From NCBI GenBank assembly GCA_001557035.1, contig LSKJ01000316.1, positions 1-23,848 on the forward strand: 23,848 bases of DNA, in the 5' to 3' direction. This document shows, one piece after another, positions 13,346 through 23,848 of this stretch (position 1 is the first letter of the stretch; each line of letters starts with the position of its first letter). The position numbers and the translations under genes are program-made. The stretch is from Rhodospirillaceae bacterium CCH5-H10. GTDB taxonomy: Bacteria; Pseudomonadota; Alphaproteobacteria; Reyranellales; Reyranellaceae. The notes beneath the pieces were generated by a model. It was not told where the DNA came from, ran no database searches, and saw nothing but the letters and a program-made list of their open reading frames with translations.

Positions 13346-14926
13346 ATGTTGGACGCCAACCTCAAGACGCAGTTGAAGGGCTATCTCGAGCGCCTGACCA
13401 TGCCGGTGGAGCTGGTGGCCTCGCTCGACGACTCCACGAAGTCGGCCGAGCTGCGGGAGCTGTTGCAGGAGATCGCGAGCCTGTCGGACAAGGTGACCTT
13501 CGCCGAGGCCGACGAGGACATGCGCAAGCCCTCCTTCGCCATCGTGCGCGCCGGCACCGACATCTCGGTGCGCTTCGCCGGCATCCCGATGGGCCATGAA
13601 TTCACCTCGCTGGTGCTGGCGCTGCTGCAGGTCGGCGGCCACCCGAGCAAGGAGGCGCAGGACACGATCGAGCGCGTCAAGAACCTCGACGGCGACTACA
13701 CGTTCGAGACCTATTTCTCGCTCTCGTGCCAGAACTGCCCCGACGTGGTGCAGGCGCTGAACCTGATGAGTGTGCTGAACCCGCGCATCCGCCACACCGC
13801 GATCGACGGCGCCCTGTTCCAGGACGAGGTCGAGAAGCGCGGCGTGATGGCCGTGCCCTCGATCTTCCTCAACAGCCTGCCGTTCGGCCAGGGCCGCATG
13901 AGCCTGGAGCAGATCCTGGCCAAGCTCGACACTGGCGCCAGCGAACGCGCCGCCGAGGAGATCGCGGCCAAGAAGCCCTACGACGTGCTGGTGGTCGGCG
14001 GCGGCCCCGCCGGCGCCGCTGCCGCCATCTACGCCGCGCGAAAAGGCATCCGCACCGGCATCGCCTCGGAGCGTTTCGGCGGCCAGGTGCTGGACACGAT
14101 GGGCATCGAGAACTTCATCTCGGTCTCCCACACCGAGGGGCCGAAGATGGCGGCGGCGCTGGCCGCGCATGTGAAGGACTACGAGGTCGACGTGATGGAC
14201 CTGCAGACCGCCACCAGGCTCGTCCCCGCGGCGACGCCGGGCGGCTTGGCCACGGTCGAGCTGCAGAACGGCGCGACCTTGAAGGCCAAGACCATCGTGC
14301 TGTCGCCCGGCGCGCGGTGGCGGCAGATGAACGTCCCCGGCGAGGCCGAGTATCGCAACAAGGGCGTGGCCTACTGCCCGCACTGCGACGGCCCGCTGTT
14401 CAAGGGCAAGCGGGTGGCGGTGATCGGCGGCGGCAATTCCGGCGTCGAGGCGGCGATCGACCTCGCCGGCCTGGTGAGCCACGTCACGCTGATCGAGTTC
14501 GACAGCCAGCTGCGCGCCGACGCGGTGCTTCAGGCCAAGCTCAAGTCGCTGCCCAACGCCACGGTGATCGTCTCGGCGCAGACCACCGACGTGCACGGCG
14601 ACGGCGCCAAGGTGACGGGCCTCGCCTACAAGGACCGCACCTCCGGCGAGCAGAAGACGATCGAGCTCGAGGGCATCTTCGTGCAGATCGGCCTGGTGCC
14701 CAACACCGAGTGGCTGAAGGGCGCGATCGCCTTGAGCCCGCGCGGCGAGATCGAAGTCGACGCCAGAGGCCAGACCTCGGTCCCCGGCATCTTCGCCGCC
14801 GGCGACGCCACGACCGTGCCCTACAAGCAGATCGTCATCGCCATGGGCGAGGGCGCGAAGGCCGCGCTGTCGGCGTTCGACCACCTGATCCGGAGTGCGC
14901 CGGTCGAGGTGAAGGAGGCAGCTTAG
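13346..14926 (+). CDS. ahpF: AhpF, NADH-dependent alkyl hydroperoxide reductase subunit
   Basis: This 526-residue flavoprotein passes electrons from NADH through FAD and two dithiol centres to AhpC. The N-terminal domain is a double thioredoxin fold with SLSCQNCPD (Cys128, Cys131). The FAD domain starts at [14 protein letters not shown] (about 215-226). The thioredoxin-reductase-type dithiol is YCPHCDGP (Cys344, Cys347). The NADH-binding site is [14 protein letters not shown] (357-370), and [15 protein letters not shown] binds FAD near the C-terminus. Order and length agree with E. coli AhpF (521). The AAGGAG ribosome site lies about ten bases before the ATG. Separation from ahpC by 167 bases with two hairpins suggests unequal expression. 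Confidence 0.97.
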   Translation: MLDANLKTQLKGYLERLTMPVELVASLDDSTKSAELRELLQEIASLSDKVTFAEADEDMRKPSFAIVRAGTDISVRFAGIPMGHEFTSLVLALLQVGGHPSKEAQDTIERVKNLDGDYTFETYFSLSCQNCPDVVQALNLMSVLNPRIRHTAIDGALFQDEVEKRGVMAVPSIFLNSLPFGQGRMSLEQILAKLDTGASERAAEEIAAKKPYDVLVVGGGPAGAAAAIYAARKGIRTGIASERFGGQVLDTMGIENFISVSHTEGPKMAAALAAHVKDYEVDVMDLQTATRLVPAATPGGLATVELQNGATLKAKTIVLSPGARWRQMNVPGEAEYRNKGVAYCPHCDGPLFKGKRVAVIGGGNSGVEAAIDLAGLVSHVTLIEFDSQLRADAVLQAKLKSLPNATVIVSAQTTDVHGDGAKVTGLAYKDRTSGEQKTIELEGIFVQIGLVPNTEWLKGAIALSPRGEIEVDARGQTSVPGIFAAGDATTVPYKQIVIAMGEGAKAALSAFDHLIRSAPVEVKEAA

Positions 14927-14952
14927 ATAGAGGCCGAAGCTAAGTGACGGCC

Positions 14953-14980
14953 GAGCGACACCAGAATGCTGGTGTCGCTC
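14953..14980. terminator. Hairpin between convergent ahpF and darG
   Basis: Perfect 12-bp arms GAGCGACACCAG (14953-14964) and CTGGTGTCGCTC (14969-14980) enclose AATG. It lies 27 bases after the ahpF stop and 7 bases beyond the darG stop, so it can end both transcripts. No long U-run follows on either side, so termination strength is uncertain. Confidence 0.65.
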
Positions 14981-14986
14981 ATCGGG

Positions 14987-16027
14987 CTAGGCAGTGAGCC
15001 AGCCCTTACTAGTTAGCACCTCAAGCGCGAGCTTGATCTGATCTGGCGTGAACTGCTTCTTGCGATCGTTCCAAGCGTAAGTCTCAGCAATAACTGCCTC
15101 GACAGCTCGTTCGCTGGAATGTGTGGCGACCCAGTGCACGGTCGATAGCAACTCAAGACCGAACGGTGTCTCGAATCCTTGAACAACATCGGCGACGCGA
15201 TCGAAACGTGCGCGCGCAGCGGACTCCGTTTCGAGAACTGCGCGCGAATCGTCTACCGCGCCCGGGACGAGTTCTAGTTGCTTGTGGGGAGAGTCTCCTC
15301 CATCGGCATAGCCGGAGATGAAGTGCCCCTCTATCGCTCTAAGCACATGCCGCAAGTTCTCAGCGTATGGACCATAGGGTGCCTTCTGGAACTGCAAACG
15401 CAATGGCTCACCTGCCGCTTGCATGAAGTACATCAGCTTGTGCACTTCCAATAGCGACACGAACGGATCCATCAAGCCGCCGAGATAGCGATCGATCAAG
15501 CCGACCAGTGCTGCACGGCCAGTCGTCATCGTGGGAACCTCGCGCGACTTGTTCATCGCATGCGACGTGGCCCGCCCATCCGGCTCATAGACGATCACTC
15601 GGACGTCTTCGAGGTCACCTAGAGCGCGTTCGATGCGGCCGCGAACGTCTCGCCAATTCAATCCACCCAGACCACTACCGAGCGGCGGCACCGCCACGGA
15701 CTTGATTCGCAAGCGGCGCAGCTCGGCAATCAACGCATCGAGCCCCGCGTCAATGTCCTCCATCCGGCTCTTGCCGCGCCAATGGCGTTTGGTGGGAAAG
15801 TTGATGATGTATCGCGGGCTGGTGAGCTGGCCCGTCTCGAACACGAACATGCGGCCGGGCTGAACTGCCCCACGATTGCAGGCGGCCTCGTAGGCCTTGA
15901 AGTTCTCGGGGAACGCGTTCTTGAATTGCAGCGCAATCCCACGCCCCATAATGCCGACGCAGTTCACGGTGTTGACCAAGGCTTCTGCATCTTCCGTCAG
16001 AATGTCCCCGGTCTTGAATTCGATCAT
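14987..16027 (-). CDS. darG: DarG, macro-domain antitoxin of DarTG
   Basis: This 346-residue antitoxin has two parts. The macro domain (about residues 1-155) has FKTGDILTEDAEALVNTVNCVGIMGRGIALQFK, the loop TKRHWRG with Lys80 (same position as the catalytic lysine described for Thermus DarG) and the phosphate loop PPLGSGLGGL. In DarG it removes ADP-ribose from thymidines in DNA. The C-terminal part (about 187-346, including LEVHKLMYFMQAAGEPLRLQF and APYGPYAENLRHVL) matches the region that binds and blocks DarT. The ATG at 16027 has a GAGGTGG site overlapping the darT stop and lies 10 bases after it, so the pair is coupled. An upstream in-frame start at 16096 lies inside darT and is not used in this call. 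Confidence 0.9.
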   Translation of the reverse strand: MIEFKTGDILTEDAEALVNTVNCVGIMGRGIALQFKNAFPENFKAYEAACNRGAVQPGRMFVFETGQLTSPRYIINFPTKRHWRGKSRMEDIDAGLDALIAELRRLRIKSVAVPPLGSGLGGLNWRDVRGRIERALGDLEDVRVIVYEPDGRATSHAMNKSREVPTMTTGRAALVGLIDRYLGGLMDPFVSLLEVHKLMYFMQAAGEPLRLQFQKAPYGPYAENLRHVLRAIEGHFISGYADGGDSPHKQLELVPGAVDDSRAVLETESAARARFDRVADVVQGFETPFGLELLSTVHWVATHSSERAVEAVIAETYAWNDRKKQFTPDQIKLALEVLTSKGWLTA

Positions 16028-16037
16028 ACCGACCACC

Positions 16038-16682
16038 TCAGTAGTACCAGTCAGGCTTGATCTCGATCTTCGGCTGATGCGCGGCACCCCTGACAACCGC
16101 TGCCACTTGAGCGTACGTCGCCTGGGACTGGACGCCTATGCGCCTCACGAGGTGCCAGGGAAAGGAGTTGTGCATAAGAAACTCGGCCTGCTTGGCTTCC
16201 TTGATCTCCGGCGCCGCCCAGTCGCGGGCTTCGATGGCCTTCCAATCAATTTGACTCAGGTCCGCCCTGTCATTGAAGAATTCGCGATAGACCGCGCCGG
16301 CGTTCGCCTTGGTGAACGCCCAGCGCCGCCGTTCCTTGTCCGCCCACGCGATCACCTCGTGCAGATCGGCTTCGAGATGGACGATGGGGCCCTGCCCACC
16401 CCGGTACGTCAGCTCTGGGTGATTGGCTCTGTGTATAACATAAAGCATCAGAGATCGAGAACAAAAATAGAACGACACATACTCTCCGACGTATGTGCCG
16501 GGATGGCAGTGAACAGGAAGGCTCAGACGACGACCCTTGATGGTGTTCATACCAATGACGGTTCCGGCCCCTGTAGTTGCCCGCATGACCGCGTCACAGA
16601 GCAGGTTTTCAGCCGCGACGATGGCGGGCAGACGATCGACATGCGCGATGTGAAAGATTTTCGGAGTGGCCGGCGAAGACAT
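16038..16682 (-). CDS. darT: DarT, DNA ADP-ribosyltransferase toxin
   Basis: This 214-residue protein of the DarT (DUF4433) family uses NAD+ to ADP-ribosylate thymidine in single-stranded DNA, blocking replication; it serves as a toxin and anti-phage factor. Seen: N-terminal [39 protein letters not shown] (about 65-83), [10 protein letters not shown], and [13 protein letters not shown] with Glu167 as the probable catalytic glutamate. All key regions are present, so it is probably active. The start at 16682 has GAGG six bases upstream. A second in-frame ATG at 16709 lies directly after a -10-like TATATT and could give a 223-residue form. It pairs with darG downstream and is divergent from hsdM. 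Confidence 0.9.
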   Translation of the reverse strand: MSSPATPKIFHIAHVDRLPAIVAAENLLCDAVMRATTGAGTVIGMNTIKGRRLSLPVHCHPGTYVGEYVSFYFCSRSLMLYVIHRANHPELTYRGGQGPIVHLEADLHEVIAWADKERRRWAFTKANAGAVYREFFNDRADLSQIDWKAIEARDWAAPEIKEAKQAEFLMHNSFPWHLVRRIGVQSQATYAQVAAVVRGAAHQPKIEIKPDWYY

Positions 16683-16698
16683 AGGAGGCCTCGAGGAC

Positions 16699-16734
16699 TC
16701 GACATTCATTTGCAATATAACATATATTGCAAAC
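16699..16734. promoter_or_regulatory. Shared divergent promoter/operator of darTG and hsdMSR
   Basis: A perfect 11-bp inverted repeat, TTTGCAATATA (16709-16719) and TATATTGCAAA (16723-16733), is centred on ACA. For the plus strand TCGACA (16699-16704), an 18-base spacer and TATATT (16723-16728) make a good promoter, with transcription expected to begin at or next to the A of the hsdM ATG (16735). By symmetry a TATATT box in the left arm faces darT. A protein bound to the palindrome would cover both -10 boxes. Confidence 0.75.
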
Positions 16735-18545
<1,811 letters not shown>

Positions 18546-18546
<1 letters not shown>

Positions 18547-19786
18547 TGGCGACAACTATAAATCGCCTGTCTGACCTCTGTGAATTCGTCGGCGTGCAGG
18601 TCGATCCCGAAAGTCGCCCTGGCGAGGTGTACGTCGGATTGGAGCATGTTGCGTCGGGCCATTTCACCAGAATTGGCGAGGGAGAAGCCCACGACGTTCA
18701 AAGCGGCAAGTACACCTTCCAGCCCGGCGATGTTCTCTACGGCAAGCTCCGACCCTATCTAGACAAGGCGATCCTCGTCAAAGACAGCGGAATCTGCACA
18801 ACCGAACTTCTAGTGTTACGCCCGAAGGAAGGTGTCGATCCTCGTTTTCTTGTCGTTGTTCTACATGCGCCCAGTTTCATCGATCACGCAGTCGCCGGCA
18901 CCACAGGCGTTCAACATCCGCGAACATCTTGGGCTCATATCGGTGATTTCACTTTGCCTGCGTTCGATGCAGTCGAGCGGACAAAGATCGCTAACCTCCT
19001 ATGGGCGATCCACGATGGAATTGCAGCCAATCAAGCAGCCATCGACTCGACGATGCAGGTCAAGCGAATGGCAACGCGAACGCTTTTCACACATGGATTC
19101 AAAGGTGAAACGCAAAAGGAAACCGACATCGGTCCGATGCCGACAAGCTGGAATGTAGTGCCCCTCGGTTCTCTAGGCCGTATCGGAAATGGATCGACAC
19201 CCAAGAAATCCATCCGCGAGTATTGGGCCGATGGGACCTTTCCATGGCTCACGAGCGCCAAGGTCTACGACAGGGAGGTAGCCTCTGCCGAACAATTCGT
19301 AACGGAAACGGCCCTTCGGGAGTGTCATCTCCCCATCGTTGAACCCGGGGCAATCCTCGTAGCTATTACCGGCCAGGGAAAAACTCTCGGCCATTGTGCC
19401 GTGCTTCGGATGCGAGCGACGATAAACCAACATATCGCCTACCTTGCAACCGACACTGCACGCGCCAACCCCTCTTTTGTCCGTGGTTATCTGGAGACGC
19501 AGTATAACTATCTGCGCCAGGTCGGCGGAGGTGGTGGAAGTACGAAGGGGGCGCTGACGTGCGCTTTCCTGCGAGGACTGCCAATCCCGTTACCTCCCAC
19601 TCTCGACGAGCAAAACGAGATCGTCGCCATCCTCGATACTCTCGACCGCAAGATCGATCTGCATAAGCGCAAGCGGAAGATTCTGGAGGAGCTGTTCAAG
19701 ACTTTGCTGCACAAGTTGATGACCGGCGAGATTCGAGTCGACCAGCTCGATCTCGCAGCCCTGTCGACGTCGGAAGAGATGCCGGT

Positions 19787-19790
<4 letters not shown>
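18546..19790 (+). CDS. hsdS: HsdS, type I specificity subunit
   Basis: This 414-residue protein has two target-recognition domains (about residues 1-150 and 195-355), each followed by a conserved helical spacer: [28 protein letters not shown] and [40 protein letters not shown] in the first domain and [17 protein letters not shown] with [10 protein letters not shown] in the second are typical HsdS patterns. It directs HsdM and HsdR to a bipartite DNA target, which cannot be deduced here. The start overlaps the hsdM stop by one base; a GTG one codon earlier is possible. The 3' end overlaps hsdR by four bases (ATGA). By eye its base composition is more AT-rich than neighbouring core genes, as is common for exchanged specificity genes. 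Confidence 0.92.
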
Positions 19791-22713
<2,923 letters not shown>

Positions 22714-22717
<4 letters not shown>

Positions 22718-23067
22718 GACGTATTTTCTTGGCTGATATGAGCCCGGCTGATCGACTGAGGCGACGCGTGGCCTCATGGGCTACGCGTCTCCGTGTTTCT
22801 CCACGACATATTCGCGTGCAGCGCATGACCAAGAAGTGGGGCTCTTGCTCGCAAGCACGAACCCTCTCTTTGGCAATAGATTTGGATGACGAAGCTCGTA
22901 CTTTCCAAGACTACGTCATTGTCCATGAGCTTCTGCATCTTCGCATTCCGAATCATGGCAAGCTGTTCAAGGCGTTGCTATCGATACATGTACCGGGCTG
23001 GCAGAAATTGCAGGCCAACGCATTCGGCAGCGGCCGGTCAATAAGCAAGCCGACACCTGGAAGTTGA
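22714..23067 (+). CDS. Small YgjP-like (DUF45) zinc metallopeptidase
   Basis: This 117-residue protein has the YgjP/DUF45 metallopeptidase core: KKWGSCS (41-47), the zinc motif VIVHELLHL (about 68-76) with catalytic Glu, and the third-ligand region NHGKLF. Full-length YgjP proteins are about 230 residues, so this is a minimal version retaining only the catalytic half. The ATG overlaps the hsdR stop (ATGA), so it is translated with the restriction operon. YgjP-like genes recur next to type I systems; a role in processing HsdR or another partner is only a guess. Confidence 0.82.
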
Positions 23068-23103
23068 GGGCGTAACTTCACCGAGTTGAGAAGATGCGCG
23101 GCG

Positions 23104-23826
23104 TTAGCCGCCCCCCGCCGCCTTGATCCTCTCCTCCAGCATCCCGCGAATCGGTGCATCGGCCGGCAGGAGCGCCAGCAGCGTCTTCCAGCGCTGCAGC
23201 GCCGCCGGCTTATTGCCCGCGGCTTCGGCGGCGACGCCGAGGTAGAACAGGGCCAGCGCGTTGCGCGGCTCGGCCTTCTCCAGCCGCTCCAGCACGGCGA
23301 CGGCCTGGGCCGAGGGGACGGCGCCGGGTGCGAGTTGGCGCACATGCGTCTCGGCCCAGTCGGCCAGGATGCGCGCGTCGACTGGGGCCAGCGTGTCGGC
23401 GCGGCCGTAGGCGTCGGCGGCGTTGGCGTTCTCGCCCAGCACCTTCCAGGCATTGGCCAGGCGCAGCCAGCCGGCGCGGTCCTGCGGCGCGTCGGCGAGG
23501 CGCGCGGCCAGCCCCTCGACCATCGAGCGGATCGCCTGCTGGCGCTGCTCCGGCGGGAGCTGGGCCATCGCCTCCTGCTGCTCGCGGCTGGGCGTCGGCA
23601 TGGCCGAACCGGGCATGGTTGGCGTCTCGATGCCGGCGGCGCGGGCCACCCGCGCGATCTCGGCGCGCAGCATGCCGAGATACGGCGCGTCGGGCGGGCT
23701 CTTCGCCTCCAGCTCGCGCCAGCGCGCGATCGCGGCGCGGGAGTCGCCGCTCTGCGCCTCGTGCAGGCCGAGATAGTAGAGCGTGCGCGCATCGTCGGGC
23801 CGCGCCTTGAGCGCGCGCTGCAGCGC
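23104..23826 (-). CDS. ccmI: CcmI-like cytochrome c biogenesis TPR protein (5' end missing)
   Basis: This is the C-terminal 240 residues of a TPR protein ending in TAA at 23104-23106. Two helical repeat blocks are seen: ARTLYYLGLHEAQSGDSRAAIARW near the cut end and NALALFYLGVAAEAAGNKPAALQRW near the C-terminus. Between them lies REQQEAMAQLPPEQRQQAIRSMVEGLAARL, the linker typical of CcmI/CycH. The protein is anchored in the inner membrane and presents apocytochrome c to the CcmFH haem lyase. The N-terminal membrane part is cut off. The real sequence ends at 23826; codons beyond it are adapter. Confidence 0.82.
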   Translation of the reverse strand, partial: ALQRALKARPDDARTLYYLGLHEAQSGDSRAAIARWRELEAKSPPDAPYLGMLRAEIARVARAAGIETPTMPGSAMPTPSREQQEAMAQLPPEQRQQAIRSMVEGLAARLADAPQDRAGWLRLANAWKVLGENANAADAYGRADTLAPVDARILADWAETHVRQLAPGAVPSAQAVAVLERLEKAEPRNALALFYLGVAAEAAGNKPAALQRWKTLLALLPADAPIRGMLEERIKAAGGG

Positions 23827-23848
23827 CTGTCTCTTATACACATCTCCG
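23827..23848. other. Illumina Nextera transposase adapter remnant
   Basis: The last 22 bases read CTGTCTCTTATACACATCT followed by CCG, the known Nextera mosaic-end/read adapter. They are not biological. Translated on the minus strand they give the well-known artefact starts MYKRQ and MCIRDR. Confidence 0.98.

Noticed and set aside
12893..14884. 663-codon open frame antisense to ahpC-ahpF
   Set aside because: Mirror of two certain genes, with low-complexity composition.
23827..23843. Start codons giving MYKRQ and MCIRDR proteins
   Set aside because: They are encoded by the Nextera adapter sequence.

Overview
This 23.8 kb window is a high-GC bacterial contig with tightly packed genes, many ATGA/TGATG overlaps and clear Shine-Dalgarno sequences. 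The gene families (divergent oxyR-ahpCF, CcmI, Ldh2-type dehydrogenase, DUF3772-MscS) and the codon use suggest an alphaproteobacterium. I cannot name the genus. The right end carries a 22-base Illumina Nextera adapter remnant (23827-23848), so the window ends at an assembly edge.

Left part (1-6000). A minus-strand run encodes an Ldh2-family dehydrogenase, a glutathione S-transferase-like protein and a DUF985 cupin. Divergent from it, on the plus strand, are a large mechanosensitive channel (signal peptide, DUF3772-like region, MscS domain) and an overlapping membrane-anchored alpha/beta hydrolase.

Middle part (6142-10721, minus strand). Five genes look like one operon: a PPOX-type flavoprotein, a three-histidine-box desaturase, a MetX-like alpha/beta hydrolase, a thioredoxin-like fusion protein, and a last gene that ordinary ORF calling splits at an in-frame UGA. 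Reading UGA as selenocysteine gives an intact 174-residue protein with the motif Sec-Gly-Ser-Cys. A bacterial SECIS-type hairpin with a G at the start of its loop lies just downstream of the UGA. This is the hidden gene of the window: a UGSC-family selenoprotein in a redox/lipid-flavoured operon of unknown function.

Next (10833-14980). Two tandem small membrane proteins with the same DYDP start and a Pro/Ala-rich tail are followed by a textbook peroxide-response locus, oxyR divergent from ahpC-ahpF, with all redox cysteines present.

Right part (14987-23067). A compact defence island lies between ahpF and a partial ccmI. It holds the DarTG toxin-antitoxin pair (DNA ADP-ribosyltransferase and macro-domain antitoxin, minus strand) and, divergently, a complete type I restriction-modification operon hsdM-hsdS-hsdR plus a minimal YgjP-like metallopeptidase, all linked by overlapping start/stop codons. 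HsdM has an extra N-terminal XRE-type helix-turn-helix. A perfect 11-bp inverted repeat lies between darT and hsdM and overlaps both likely -10 boxes. I infer that the HTH-HsdM fusion binds this site and regulates both defence systems together.
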